From assembly GCF_009733865.1 (NCBI RefSeq), contig NZ_WOFB01000020.1:1-64000 (forward strand): a stretch of DNA of 64,000 bases, given 5' to 3'. Positions within the stretch are counted from its first letter, which is position 1; every line of letters starts with the position of its first letter. The translations under genes were made by a program, and so were the position numbers. The DNA is from Oceanobacillus salinisoli (GTDB taxonomy: Bacteria; Bacillota; Bacilli; Bacillales; Amphibacillaceae). This document shows positions 11,324 through 20,657 of this stretch, piece by piece. The notes under the pieces are model-generated. The model was not told the DNA's origin. It did no database searches and saw nothing but the letters and a program-made list of their open reading frames with translations.

Positions 11324-12484
11324 CTATATCCACACTAAATCGGAATCTTCTAACATAAATTCTTCAAACACTCTATTTGCAAGCAGCATTCCACTATCCG
11401 TTAAACGTATGGAATCATCTTCTTCATATATCAAATTCTGTTTGGTTAATTTGAGAATTTGTTCCTTGAATAGAGCATCAACAGACAATCCGAACTTGGA
11501 AAGGAAAGCTTGTTTACTCAGCCCCTTCATCCTGCGTAACCCAAGAAAGATCTCCTCTTCTATTGCTTCTTTACGTGTAATCCCTTCCTCCTGCAACACA
11601 GGCTTTCCATCGTTCATAGCTTTTTTGACATAGGCTGGTAATGGTCTCAAATTAGTAATTCTTTTTCCCGGCAAATAACCATGGGCCCCAGCTCCAAATC
11701 CATAATAGTAACCATTTCCCCAGTAGGTTAGGTTATGTTTACTTTCAAACCCAGGCTTTGCAAAGTTGCTGATTTCATATTGTTTAATCCCCTTCTTGTT
11801 CATCGAATCCTTTAGTATTTCATACATGAAGATTTCATCATCTTCTGTAGGACGATGCAGCAAGTCTTTTTTATGCTGCTGGTAGAAGACTGTTTTAGGT
11901 TCAATCTGCAACCCGTACGTAGCATAATGAGGGAGATTAAACTCCAATGCTTGATCAAGTGAATGTTTAAATTGCTCAACTGTTTGATGTGGTAATGCAT
12001 ACATTAAATCAAGACTAATATTGCTGAAGTGGTACTGATGAAACAAATCCACTGTCTTATATACATCTTTTACACGATGTACCCTGCCAATTTCTTCCAG
12101 CAGCTTGTCATCCATCACTTGCACACCAAAGGAAATCCTAGATACCCCATTGTCTTTTAATAGTTTGGCTTTTTCACTGTCAATATCTCCCGGATTGACT
12201 TCAATTGTATATTCCTCACAGTTTTCCAAGTCAAATTTATTACGGAGAAATTCCAGTAGAAACTTTAATTGCTTATCATTTAATGCGGTTGGTGTACCTC
12301 CTCCGATATAGAGGGTTCGTATTTTATTATGGTTTCCTTCTATATTTGTATTAATCTCATTAACCAATGCATGCAAATATTCTGTTGCCAATTTCTCGTT
12401 ATAAAAAAACTTCACAAAATCACAGTAATGGCAAATCTGTGTGCAAAATGGAATATGGATGTATACGGATTGAATTTGTTTCAC
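11324..12484 (-). CDS. hemW: Radical SAM heme chaperone HemW
   Basis: A 386-residue radical SAM protein of the HemW (formerly HemN-like) group, thought to insert heme into respiratory enzymes rather than oxidise coproporphyrinogen. The 4Fe-4S cluster motif is at Cys14, Cys18 and Cys21 (PFCTQICHYC), followed by YIGGGTPT (about 60). A C-terminal HemN-type domain closes the protein. The start is GTG at 12484 with AAGGAGAG 8 bases upstream. It sits between lepA and hrcA as in Bacillus subtilis but has its own upstream terminator. Confidence 0.92.
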   Translation of the reverse strand: MKQIQSVYIHIPFCTQICHYCDFVKFFYNEKLATEYLHALVNEINTNIEGNHNKIRTLYIGGGTPTALNDKQLKFLLEFLRNKFDLENCEEYTIEVNPGDIDSEKAKLLKDNGVSRISFGVQVMDDKLLEEIGRVHRVKDVYKTVDLFHQYHFSNISLDLMYALPHQTVEQFKHSLDQALEFNLPHYATYGLQIEPKTVFYQQHKKDLLHRPTEDDEIFMYEILKDSMNKKGIKQYEISNFAKPGFESKHNLTYWGNGYYYGFGAGAHGYLPGKRITNLRPLPAYVKKAMNDGKPVLQEEGITRKEAIEEEIFLGLRRMKGLSKQAFLSKFGLSVDALFKEQILKLTKQNLIYEEDDSIRLTDSGMLLANRVFEEFMLEDSDLVWI

Positions 12485-12545
12485 AAATGTTTCTCTCCTT
12501 ATTTTAAAACAGGCATACGCCTCGTCGTCTTATTTACTTGTAACC

Positions 12546-12590
12546 TAAAAAGGAAAAACTTAGTGGTATAACACGCAGCTAAGTTTTCCC
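12546..12590 (-). terminator. Terminator after lepA
   Basis: Inverted repeat GGAAAAACTTAG (12552-12563) and CTAAGTTTTCC (12579-12589) with a T run on the minus strand, 14 bp past the lepA stop. Confidence 0.8.
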
Positions 12591-12603
12591 TTATGAAATC
12601 ATA

Positions 12604-14412
12604 TTAATCTTCATTCATTTCAAGTACGGCCATAAATGCTTCCTGTGGCACTTCGACGGCCCCAACCATTTTCATGCGTTTTTTACCCTCTTTTTGTTTC
12701 TCGAGCAACTTACGCTTACGTGAAATATCTCCACCGTACAGTTTTGCAGTAACATCTTTTCTAACCGCTTTAATAGTGGAACGGGCAACAATTTTATTGC
12801 CAATGGCTGCCTGAACCGGAACCTCAAATTGCTGTCGTGGTATGAGCTCTTTTAATTTATCGACGATCTGTTTTCCGCGATTATAAGCAAAATCCCGGTG
12901 AACGATAAAGGATAGCGCGTCAATAGTATCCCCATTCAGCAAAATATCCATTTTCACTAATTTTGATGACTGGTATCCTATAAGTTCATAATCAAACGAT
13001 GCATAACCCTTTGTTTGTGATTTTAGTTGATCAAAAAAGTCATAGACAATTTCCGATAAAGGGATGTGGTAAATCACATTTACCCGAATATCATCTACAT
13101 ACTGCATATCCACAAAATTACCGCGCTTTTTCTGAGAAATCTCCATGACCGCTCCTACATAATCGTTCGGCACCATAATGGTTGCTTTCACGTATGGTTC
13201 ACGGATGTCCTGAATTTGCTGCGGATCAGGCATTTCGGATGGATTATCAACGGAAATGGTCTCTCCGTCTGTCTTTTCCACCTCAAATATAACACTGGGA
13301 GCAGTTGTTATCAGACTAATGTTAAATTCCCTCTCAATCCGTTCCTGAACTATTTCCATATGCAATAACCCTAAAAATCCACAGCGAAAACCAAATCCTA
13401 ATGCTTGGGACGTTTCAGGTTCATATTGCAGGGCGGAATCATTCAGTTCCAAACGTTCCAGCGCTTCTCTTAAATCGTTGTAATCATTGGAATCAACAGG
13501 GTACAGTCCGCAATAAACCATTGGATTTAACCGTCTGTATCCAGGAAGCGCCTCATTAGCAGGATTATCGACATGCGTAATCGTATCCCCTACACGTGTA
13601 TCTCCAACATGTTTAATGGATGCTGTAATAAATCCTACATCCCCTACCGTCAGTTCCTCCCTGGAGGCAGCTTTTGGTGTAAATACCCCCACCTCATTTA
13701 CTTCAAATTCTTTTCCAGTGGCCATCATTTTAATTTTATCGCCCACCTTCACAGAACCCTCTTTAATACAAATATAGGCGATAACACCACGGTACGAATC
13801 ATATAAAGAGTCAAAAATAAGTGCTTTTAATGGTGCTTCCGGGGCGCCAGCCGGCTCTGGAACGACCTCCACAATTCTTTCCAGGATATCTTCTATTCCA
13901 ATATTGGCCTTTGCTGATGCTAAAACAACATCATCCCCATCGATTCCAAGGACATCCTCAAGCTCCTGTTTCACTCGATCAGGGTCAGCACTCGGCAAAT
14001 CAATTTTGTTAATAACAGGAATAATCTCTAAGTCGTTTTCCATTGCTAAGTAAACATTCGCCAGCGTTTGTGCCTCAATTCCCTGTGCAGCGTCCACCAC
14101 AAGTATCGCACCCTCGCATGCAGCAAGACTTCTCGATACCTCATACGTAAAGTCGACATGCCCAGGGGTATCTATTAAATGAAAAATATACTCTTCCCCG
14201 TTTTTACTATGATATTTCAGTTGTACGGCGTTTAGCTTGATGGTTATTCCCCGTTCCCTTTCCAGCTCCATACCGTCCAAAAGCTGTTCTTTCATTTCGC
14301 GCTTAGAAACCGTTTCAGTATTCTCTAAAATCCGATCAGCCAATGTCGATTTACCATGATCAATATGAGCTATAATCGAAAAATTACGTACTTTCCTTTG
14401 TTTGCTCCCCAT
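12604..14412 (-). CDS. lepA: Elongation factor 4 (LepA)
   Basis: A 602-residue translational GTPase. G1 AHIDHGKST is near residue 16, DTPGHVDF is the G3 motif, and [10 protein letters not shown] is G4. EF-G-like domains II, III and V and the LepA-specific C-terminal domain ([17 protein letters not shown]) follow. ATG at 14412 is the likely start: AGGAG ends 11 bases before it, while an upstream GTG abuts the AGGAG. Acts on ribosomes during initiation or back-translocation under stress. Confidence 0.95.
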   Translation of the reverse strand: MGSKQRKVRNFSIIAHIDHGKSTLADRILENTETVSKREMKEQLLDGMELERERGITIKLNAVQLKYHSKNGEEYIFHLIDTPGHVDFTYEVSRSLAACEGAILVVDAAQGIEAQTLANVYLAMENDLEIIPVINKIDLPSADPDRVKQELEDVLGIDGDDVVLASAKANIGIEDILERIVEVVPEPAGAPEAPLKALIFDSLYDSYRGVIAYICIKEGSVKVGDKIKMMATGKEFEVNEVGVFTPKAASREELTVGDVGFITASIKHVGDTRVGDTITHVDNPANEALPGYRRLNPMVYCGLYPVDSNDYNDLREALERLELNDSALQYEPETSQALGFGFRCGFLGLLHMEIVQERIEREFNISLITTAPSVIFEVEKTDGETISVDNPSEMPDPQQIQDIREPYVKATIMVPNDYVGAVMEISQKKRGNFVDMQYVDDIRVNVIYHIPLSEIVYDFFDQLKSQTKGYASFDYELIGYQSSKLVKMDILLNGDTIDALSFIVHRDFAYNRGKQIVDKLKELIPRQQFEVPVQAAIGNKIVARSTIKAVRKDVTAKLYGGDISRKRKLLEKQKEGKKRMKMVGAVEVPQEAFMAVLEMNED

Positions 14413-14446
14413 TCTGATGTTCACTCCTACATATCCATTAGAGTTA

Positions 14447-14469
14447 GTTCAAAAAAACACTTTTTGAAC
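14447..14469. repeat. Minimal family A remnant (A5)
   Basis: GTTCAAAAA and TTTTTGAAC separated by five bases, followed by CGCTCAC, close to the CGCAC that flanks family A right ends. It reads like the two family A termini joined without the interior. The rest of the 316-bp gap between lepA and yqxA shows no clear gene or terminator. Confidence 0.45.
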
Positions 14470-14728
14470 GCTCACAATTATCCTTTTTTTTCAGAAAAAC
14501 TCATCATCGCTCATCTTTTAGCGAATGTGATAGGATTTCTTATACGATGGACATTAAAATTTTACTACACCGAATCCTCTTCTTGGCTAGAATATTATAC
14601 TTTCCTAAGTCACAGAAAAAGATTCAAAAATTACAAAGGTAATCAATAATGTTGATTATAGCAATTGAATGTGGGATATTCAATCTAGAACCTGTAAATA
14701 ATCCGTACAATTTAGTTTAAATCATGAT

Positions 14729-15052
14729 TTAAAAGAATGTTTCTGCTATCTGATACATTACGCCAACAACAATTTCATAAAATCCTTGGACACTCGTTTC
14801 CAAAAAGGACGCTGTTTTTTGCGTAAGATGTACTTCATCGTCCATCATTACATCTTGATTGACTATGGGCGTGGGCGTAACAGGCGTTTCACTGTTTTCC
14901 GAAATATGATGACTTGGTATCATCGTTTCCATGTCATTACTTCCGCTTATTAAATCAACTTCTTTCTCACCACTGCTTTGACTCATTCCATAATGTGTTC
15001 CAGATAGAAAAACCACCGCTAACAATAACAGCATAATAATCATACGAATCAT
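14729..15052 (-). CDS. yqxA: YqxA-like small membrane protein (DUF3679)
   Basis: A 107-residue protein with one N-terminal hydrophobic segment (about 3-20) and an extracytoplasmic tail; no known catalytic motif. It follows spoIIP with an ATGA overlap (start at 15052, GGGGAGG site 8 bases before), the position of yqxA in Bacillus subtilis. Translational coupling to spoIIP suggests a sporulation-linked but undefined role. Confidence 0.75.
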   Translation of the reverse strand: MIRMIIMLLLLAVVFLSGTHYGMSQSSGEKEVDLISGSNDMETMIPSHHISENSETPVTPTPIVNQDVMMDDEVHLTQKTASFLETSVQGFYEIVVGVMYQIAETFF

Positions 15053-16230
15053 TTTGACTCCTCCCCAGAATTTCCATCTACAGATTCTGCATCCCAATAA
15101 TAGTCACTAAATACCTCTGCAAAAACATCAGCGGAACGATACAATTCATCCATATTATTTTCAACTCCACCAAACTCTACAAGCAAGGCATTTCCGCTTA
15201 AGTCTTGATTGAAAACACCATTTGTTCCAGCTCCACCTTTAGGCAAGACCCCTCGGCTTAAACCAGGATACTTTTCATCGATTAAATAATGTAATTCTGT
15301 CGCTAATTCAAGGTTTTTCTCATAGTTAGGGTGCTCTTCTCCTACGACAAAAATAATTTTTGCATATGATTCACCATCAATTTCTTTCGTTGTATGTTCT
15401 CTCGACAGCGAGTCGCGATGCAAATCAAAGGCGAACTGAATATCTTGATTCGACGCAAAAGCTTCTTGGACTACATCTCTGGCAGCATCATAAGATTGAC
15501 CATATTCCCATCCTCTTTCATCAAGCAGGCTTCCAATATCGGTATCTTCAACCTGTGATCCGATTCCCTTTGCCTCTAAAGACCTCGCTAGCCGTTCACT
15601 AACCATGGTTATATTTACCTCTGGGTGATGGGCTAAATCCGGGTTGGTTTCATCAGGTAAATGTGGTAAAAACGACTCCCGATTGTGGGAATTATAAATA
15701 TAAACTACTTCCCTGTCACCTGTGGTTGGCATATCCTCATTTTGCTCTGGTTCTTCTTCATCCCCCTCTTCTGTTTCAACTACCGCTTCTCTATCTCGTA
15801 ACACTTCTTCAAGTGGTGGGGAGGATTCATAAGGAAGATTGGTATAATCCGTTCCCTCTCCTGCTATTAAAATTTGACTATCATAAATCGAAAAACCGGG
15901 TATTTCATTTCCTAAAAGACTTCTGGGATCATTGGGTTTAATACTTGTTGCTACTTGAAACAACGTAGAAGATAAACTCGGTAATTGATCTTCTTCCAGA
16001 AATGCTTGTTTAAACCCTCTGTTTTCCATTCCGAGTAAATGCAGAAAAACAGAACCATCAATATCACTTGTCCATTTTGTAATGGTTTCTGATGAAATTC
16101 TATACGTAGGCTGTACAGTAGTCAGTACACCAATTAATAGAAATAAAATAATAATACTGCTTATATATAACCCGCTTCTTTTATAAAAAAGATAGGTCCG
16201 TTCCCTCAGGTGTTTATTTTTAGAAACCAC
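15049..16230 (-). CDS. spoIIP: Stage II sporulation protein P
   Basis: A 393-residue peptidoglycan amidase/endopeptidase of the DMP engulfment complex, which drives membrane migration around the forespore. An N-terminal cytoplasmic tail and one membrane anchor (about 18-40) precede the catalytic domain with VYIYNSHNRESFLPH (about 185), FAFDLHRDS (about 255) and LLVEFGGVENN (about 350) supplying zinc ligands and the catalytic Glu. GTG at 16230 with AGAGGTGG four bases upstream is the favoured start; the frame stays open eight codons more. Adjacent to gpr as in Bacillus subtilis. Confidence 0.93.
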   Translation of the reverse strand: MVSKNKHLRERTYLFYKRSGLYISSIIILFLLIGVLTTVQPTYRISSETITKWTSDIDGSVFLHLLGMENRGFKQAFLEEDQLPSLSSTLFQVATSIKPNDPRSLLGNEIPGFSIYDSQILIAGEGTDYTNLPYESSPPLEEVLRDREAVVETEEGDEEEPEQNEDMPTTGDREVVYIYNSHNRESFLPHLPDETNPDLAHHPEVNITMVSERLARSLEAKGIGSQVEDTDIGSLLDERGWEYGQSYDAARDVVQEAFASNQDIQFAFDLHRDSLSREHTTKEIDGESYAKIIFVVGEEHPNYEKNLELATELHYLIDEKYPGLSRGVLPKGGAGTNGVFNQDLSGNALLVEFGGVENNMDELYRSADVFAEVFSDYYWDAESVDGNSGEESK

Positions 16231-16339
16231 TATTCCACCTCTTTCTGATGTCACTCATAGTAAACTCTATGAGTAACTATCAGAAAGTAGAACCCATCTT
16301 TTTTATTTTCTATTAAATTTAGTAGAAAATTAGAAGAAT

Positions 16340-17488
16340 CTAACGGGAATATTGAGCAAAATTGGTTATGTCCACATTCTCATGTAATGCAGCATTAACT
16401 CCCTCTGCAATAAGATTGGCCATATCCACCATAAAACCATCGACTTCTTTTGGTGTAACCATTAGATTATGTCCTGTCGGAGTCAGTACTTCCTGAATAA
16501 GTTTTCTTTTCTCTTCTTCGGATAAAGTTCCAACAATCCCCATAAAGGTCTGTCTCTTTTCTTCATCAGGGAGATCTTCTTCTGTATATTTCTTTCCTCC
16601 AAACGACATTCCAGCAGGAGCTAATGCTTTGGAAGGCCGATCCTTCTCATTCCATTCTCGTCCAAAGTGTTTTAAGATGAAATCAATCGTGTCACTCGTG
16701 ATTGTTACAGCATCCACTACCGTTGGCACACCTATTGCCATCACTGGTACTCCCAATGTATCTTTACTTAACTCCTTCCGTTTATTACCCACACCGGATC
16801 CAGGATGAATTCCAGAATCGGAAAGCTGTATTGTCTCATTAACACGCTCAATCGACCGAGAGGCAAGAGCATCCACTGCAACAACAAAATCCGGTTTAAA
16901 CTTTTCGACAATACCAAATATAATGTCACTCGTCTCAATTCCGGTAACCCCCATTACTCCCGGTGTAACCGCAGCGACCGGTCGATAACCGTCCGAGACC
17001 GTTTCGTATTGTAATTTGAATAAATGGCTGGTAACTAATGTCTTTTCCACAGTCATAGGTCCAAGAGCATCAGGCGTTACATTCCAATTGCCCAATCCTA
17101 CAATTAACCCTGTACCATCTTTAGGAATATTATTTTTTTGTATCAATTGCTCCAATTCTTTTGCTAATATCTTTGCAGCAGCTTCCTGGCGCTTTGTATC
17201 CTGCCTTTTAACCCCATCCGCATAAATAGTGACATAGGAACCTGCTTTCTTTCCGATTAACTGGGCTCCCTCTTCATTTATATCAACATAGGAGATTTTA
17301 ATGTTATCCTGATGTTTCTCCTTGAATGTAACTCCCTTTAATTCGCTCTCCCTTTCTTGTTTTTGTTTTGCCTTCTGTTCCGTTTCTACATACATGTCTC
17401 TCGCTTCAACGGCTAAGTCCGTTCTTACTTGGTATTTTTGTTCATTTTGTTCATTGTTGTCTTGGTATTTTTGTTCCTTGTTATCCAT
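16340..17488 (-). CDS. gpr: Spore germination protease GPR
   Basis: A 382-residue zymogen of the A25 family that degrades small acid-soluble spore proteins at germination. The N-terminus to about residue 22 (Gln/Asn/Glu-rich, ending [10 protein letters not shown]) contains the autoprocessing site. The core has [14 protein letters not shown] (about 127) and [11 protein letters not shown] (about 200), including the conserved acidic residues. A SigG-type promoter lies 33 bp upstream, consistent with forespore expression. Next gene downstream is spoIIP after an 109-bp gap containing a short inverted repeat (16253-16274). Confidence 0.95.
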   Translation of the reverse strand: MDNKEQKYQDNNEQNEQKYQVRTDLAVEARDMYVETEQKAKQKQERESELKGVTFKEKHQDNIKISYVDINEEGAQLIGKKAGSYVTIYADGVKRQDTKRQEAAAKILAKELEQLIQKNNIPKDGTGLIVGLGNWNVTPDALGPMTVEKTLVTSHLFKLQYETVSDGYRPVAAVTPGVMGVTGIETSDIIFGIVEKFKPDFVVAVDALASRSIERVNETIQLSDSGIHPGSGVGNKRKELSKDTLGVPVMAIGVPTVVDAVTITSDTIDFILKHFGREWNEKDRPSKALAPAGMSFGGKKYTEEDLPDEEKRQTFMGIVGTLSEEEKRKLIQEVLTPTGHNLMVTPKEVDGFMVDMANLIAEGVNAALHENVDITNFAQYSR

Positions 17489-17520
17489 AATTAAGACATC
17501 CTTTCACATTATCTTATTAT

Positions 17521-17549
17521 TAGAATGAACAAGTTTGCCAAAAACATAC
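17521..17549 (-). promoter_or_regulatory. Forespore SigG (SigF) promoter of gpr
   Basis: On the minus strand GTATG (complement of 17545-17549), 17-base spacer and CATTCTA (complement of 17521-17527), matching the GHATR and CATWHTA consensus boxes. Confidence 0.7.
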
Positions 17550-17616
17550 AGAATCCCCAAACAAAAGCACTCTTTATGAATTACAGTCTTCTATGAGATT
17601 ATTGTTTATAGCAAAC

Positions 17617-17702
17617 AATTCCTATTGTGATGTGTTCTAATGATGAAAGCGTGCTTGCACTCGCTCCGGCATAATATTTACGGTTCGTGGGCACGACCTA
17701 AA
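17617..17702 (+). repeat. Repeat module D, copy D1
   Basis: About 86 bp running from AATTCCTATTGTGATG to GGGCACGACCTAAA; the same sequence occurs in reverse at 43157-43249 with 7 extra bases. Here it is joined directly to module C; at 43 kb it is joined to module B. Confidence 0.8.
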
Positions 17703-17850
17703 GCCTCCTCGCGGAAAACCACCGCTGCTCAGGTCTGGAACGTGCTATTCCCACAGGACAAGGAACGCGGTCTGCAGCTCTACATCGCAAAAAAAAAAAC
17801 GGTTTTTATTTTCGAGGAGGCTACGTATTCTGCATACGCTAGTACTGGTT
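17703..17850 (+). repeat. Repeat module C, copy C1 (interrupted, partial)
   Basis: Contains CGCGGAAAACCACCGCTGCTCAGG, shown here only by its ends CGCGGAAAAC and GCTGCTCAGG, matching 27815-27840 in C2. It is interrupted at 17759-17814 by the 56-bp unit. The right part after the unit diverges from C2 and C3, so the right boundary is approximate. Confidence 0.6.
17759..17814 (-). mobile_element. 56-bp insertion unit, copy S1
   Basis: Most diverged copy; in reverse orientation it keeps GCGATGTA and the terminal TTCCTTG. Exactly 56 bp, flanked by AGGA at 17755-17758 and 17815-17818. Located within module C. Confidence 0.65.
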
Positions 17851-18057
17851 TTCTGATTCATGTATAGCTATAAATTATAAAAAGGATGTTTGATAATAAG
17901 CCTCTTTTACTTGAAGTGAGAGCTTACTTTATTCTAAGTAAAAAGATACATAAGACAGCGTAAAAAAGAAAAATCTTTTTATTCTAGAGAAATAAACTAT
18001 TCTCTGTTCCAATCAAAATTACTTAGTAATACTCGGATAGAAAGTTTGAATAGCGTA

Positions 18058-18186
18058 AAACCAGCGGAGGAAATACACGGAGACTTCTGCGGGAAAAGAG
18101 GCATCGGTGAGACCCCTAAAGACGAGGCAGCACGTGGAGGCTCACCAGCCGCCCTAAGGTGTGTGTAGTGTATTTCCGTAGCGGTA
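18058..18186 (+). repeat. Family B repeat, copy B1 (uninterrupted)
   Basis: From AAACCAGCGGAGGAAATAC to GTATTTCCGTAGCGGT; the two ends are imperfect inverted repeats. Carries TTCT at 18085-18088 at the position where B2 and B3 have TCCT plus the 56-bp unit. It completes the filling of the 966-bp gap between gpr and rpsT together with D1, C1 and S1. Confidence 0.85.
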
Positions 18187-18454
18187 GATATTGCTCAACA
18201 TAACATCTATTGTTAATGCGCATTTTATATCAACAGCGAGGATGAAAAAGCTACATAGTTTAGGAAGGGGACTTATGCAAAAAGGATGAAATTTTTTAGC
18301 TGCTATTAATAAATTTATTGAAAAGAACAGATTCCTTTGGTAAAATATCATTTGTTAACTCGAAAGTTATTGAAAGGTAGACTATATTAGCGTAGAATAT
18401 GTAATTGATGTTCAAAATGAAGTCTTACCATGTCCTGCTTAGGAGGTGAAATAC

Positions 18455-18721
18455 ATGGCAAATATTAAATCTGCAATTAAACGTGTTGAAACAAGCAATA
18501 AAAAACGTTCAGCTAATCAATCTCAAAAGTCTGAAATGCGTACTGCTATCAAGAACGTTGAGAAATTAGTTGAGGCAAAAGACGTAGAATCTGCAAAAAC
18601 AGCACTTAAAGATACAGTAAAACAGATTGACAAAGCTGTTCAAAAAGGTCTTATCCATAAAAACAATGGTAACCGCCAAAAATCACGTCTAGTGAAAAAA
18701 GTGAACAATATCGGAGCATAA
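18455..18721 (+). CDS. rpsT: 30S ribosomal protein bS20
   Basis: An 88-residue basic helical protein beginning [18 protein letters not shown], the family signature, and ending in [13 protein letters not shown]. The ATG at 18455 is preceded by AGGAGGTG 7 bases upstream; an in-frame ATG three codons earlier lies inside that site. Monocistronic, transcribed towards holA and closed by its own terminator. Confidence 0.97.
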   Translation: MANIKSAIKRVETSNKKRSANQSQKSEMRTAIKNVEKLVEAKDVESAKTALKDTVKQIDKAVQKGLIHKNNGNRQKSRLVKKVNNIGA

Positions 18722-18743
18722 TCCTGAATGTTTTACTTTTAAT

Positions 18744-18776
18744 AAAAAAAACGATCCGACATGGATCGTTTTTTAT
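18744..18776 (+). terminator. Terminator of rpsT
   Basis: Stem ACGATCC (18751-18757) and GGATCGT (18763-18769) followed by six T; the A run on the left makes it usable in both directions between the convergent rpsT and holA. Confidence 0.9.
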
Positions 18777-18909
18777 TATACTTTAGAAAAGTATAAAATG
18801 TTATCCAGGGAGAGGGTTCAACGCAGCTAAAATTTCACTGTCTATTGTATAAGAAAAACTGCAACATTTCCAAAAGACCATCGAATGTAAGTTTCTTTAA
18901 TCTTTTTTC

Positions 18910-19929
18910 TTACGCTGCATGGATAAGATCATACAATAACATTTCAAATGCCAGTTGTTTTTCCATTTTTCCTTGTTTCATTACTGTATCGGTGTCTGTT
19001 AATTTGTCGATGATTTTATGTAGTTTTTCAATGGAAAATTGTCTTTCTCTGTTCATCGCTATTTTAACGACATAAGGATGTACGCCTAGTTGTTTTTGAA
19101 TTTGAAATTGGCTGTATCCTTTTTGGCGGAGAAGCTTAACACGCAGTAATGTTCTAAATTGAAATGCAAGCAGTCCTATTAACGCAATTGGTTCTTCGTT
19201 CATCTTTTCCAGATCCTTATAAATCGAAATCGCTCGATGTAAATCTCTTGCGATGACAGCATCAACCAATCTTAGAGAAGAGCTGTTTGACGTATGAGAA
19301 ATTAAACTTTCCACAATTTCCTTTGTAACATGACCATTTTGTCCCACGAATAGCGAAAACTTTGTTATTTCCTTCTCCAGTAATTGAAGATTGGTGGATA
19401 ATTCACTGTCAATAATCTCAAACGCTTCTTCATCCATTGTAATATTTAATTGTTGAATCAGTGTTTTCATCCATTCTGAAATATTCTTTTCTTTAATTGG
19501 CTCACAGTTTACTGCAGCTGAATGTTTCTTTAATGATTTACTGATTTTTTTCCGTTCATCCAATTTTTCATATGGAGCAATTAATACAAACACAGAATAA
19601 TCTACCGGATTTTCCAAATAGGTCTGAAGAACATCCAAGTCATGTTCAAATGGCAGCTTTTCCGGTTTTGTTTTTAAAAATACTGGATTGGTCGCAATAA
19701 TAAGTTTTCGTTCACCAAAGAATGGATATGTTTCTACATCACTGATTACTTCCTGAATAGGAACTTCCTCTAAATCATAAACAGACAAATTATCTTTATT
19801 ATCACCTAATACACGGTTCACAAGTTCTTTTTTTATATTTTCTATAAAATAATTTTCCGAACCAAAGAGAAAATAAATAGGAGCGATTTGATTTTTTCTT
19901 ACTTCTTTCATTACTTCCATATATGACAT
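18910..19929 (-). CDS. holA: DNA polymerase III subunit delta
   Basis: A 339-residue clamp-loader delta subunit, which opens the sliding clamp. The N-terminal domain begins APIYFLFGSENYFIE and has FPFFGERKLII-type sequence (YPFFGERKLII, about residue 67) and VFVLIAPYEKLDERKK (about 118), well conserved in Bacilli. The C-terminal helical collar domain ends ALIGLLAFQFRTLLR and so on. It replaces the YqeN position next to rpsT and the comE operon, divergent from yqzM. Confidence 0.93.
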   Translation of the reverse strand: MSYMEVMKEVRKNQIAPIYFLFGSENYFIENIKKELVNRVLGDNKDNLSVYDLEEVPIQEVISDVETYPFFGERKLIIATNPVFLKTKPEKLPFEHDLDVLQTYLENPVDYSVFVLIAPYEKLDERKKISKSLKKHSAAVNCEPIKEKNISEWMKTLIQQLNITMDEEAFEIIDSELSTNLQLLEKEITKFSLFVGQNGHVTKEIVESLISHTSNSSSLRLVDAVIARDLHRAISIYKDLEKMNEEPIALIGLLAFQFRTLLRVKLLRQKGYSQFQIQKQLGVHPYVVKIAMNRERQFSIEKLHKIIDKLTDTDTVMKQGKMEKQLAFEMLLYDLIHAA

Positions 19930-20032
19930 TTTTATTTACACCATTACCTTCCAAATGAAACTAATGCCTTTTTAGTTCATTTTATGTATACATATATGGT
20001 AAATTGTAAAGAAAGGAATAGCAAGAAGGAAG

Positions 20033-20123
20033 TGGAGGGAAATTTAACCACCCTTGAATTCCTTCAATTTCCCTCCATGATCTATATAAACGCCTAACAT
20101 ATAGCTCTAGAAACTATATGTTA
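20033..20123. repeat. Two consecutive inverted repeats upstream of holA
   Basis: First pair TGGAGGGAAATT (20033-20044) and AATTTCCCTCCA (20066-20077), 12 bp perfect. Second pair TAACATATAG (20095-20104) and CTATATGTTA (20114-20123), 10 bp perfect. They occupy the 454-bp divergent space between holA and yqzM and belong to no gene; neither has a clear T run. Confidence 0.6.
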
Positions 20124-20383
20124 AACGATATTTGTTAATAGCATATGTCTTCTTAACAAAACTATAGATGTAAAGTCTTTCTAATTCAGTAAGAAAGTAT
20201 AAAATATTCCTTTGAATTGTCATTAGCGGATAATAGTCGTACCCAATTGTTATGCATTATCTGGAATAAAAAACTTATACTATTCTTAACAACATAAGTC
20301 ATAATATTTATGACATTTTTCTTTCTTAAGTAGATTTTTTCCTTTATTTACTATATACTATTGATGAAATGGGAGGGGTAAAT

Positions 20384-20518
20384 GTGAACGAATTTGAAAA
20401 CAATCCACAATCAAAGAATAACGATGTTGTAGATTCTATTAAAGGATTTGTTGGATCATTTATTTTCTTTGTAGCAATTTTCGCAATCGGTGTTGTAATA
20501 AGTGTAGTTGGTGGGTAG
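20384..20518 (+). CDS. yqzM: YqzM-like 44-residue membrane peptide
   Basis: GTG start at 20384 with GGGAGGGG 7 bases upstream, giving MNEFENNPQSKNND followed by a single hydrophobic segment (about 21-43). Length, the MNEFE start and position opposite comEC/holA match YqzM of Bacillus subtilis. Function unknown. Confidence 0.85.
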   Translation: MNEFENNPQSKNNDVVDSIKGFVGSFIFFVAIFAIGVVISVVGG

Positions 20519-20565
20519 ATACATGTACTTATAGGTTTGAATAAAAACACATACTTTTGCGTAAT

Positions 20566-20597
20566 AAAGAGACTGAATACGTGCAGTCTCTTTTTTC
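20566..20597 (+). terminator. Terminator of yqzM
   Basis: Stem AGAGACTG (20568-20575) and CAGTCTCT (20584-20591) followed by T residues; lies between convergent yqzM and comEC. Confidence 0.85.
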
Positions 20598-20657
20598 GTA
20601 ACCCTTAAATACTATTCCGGAAAATCGTGCGGATTTCTAACCCTATCCGTGATTATA

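Noticed and set aside
17640-17867. 75-codon ORF across D1, C1 and S1
   Set aside because: Composed entirely of repeat modules; other copies have the frame broken.
17617-18186. CRISPR array
   Set aside because: Repeats differ in type, length and spacing; no regular repeat-spacer pattern and no cas genes.
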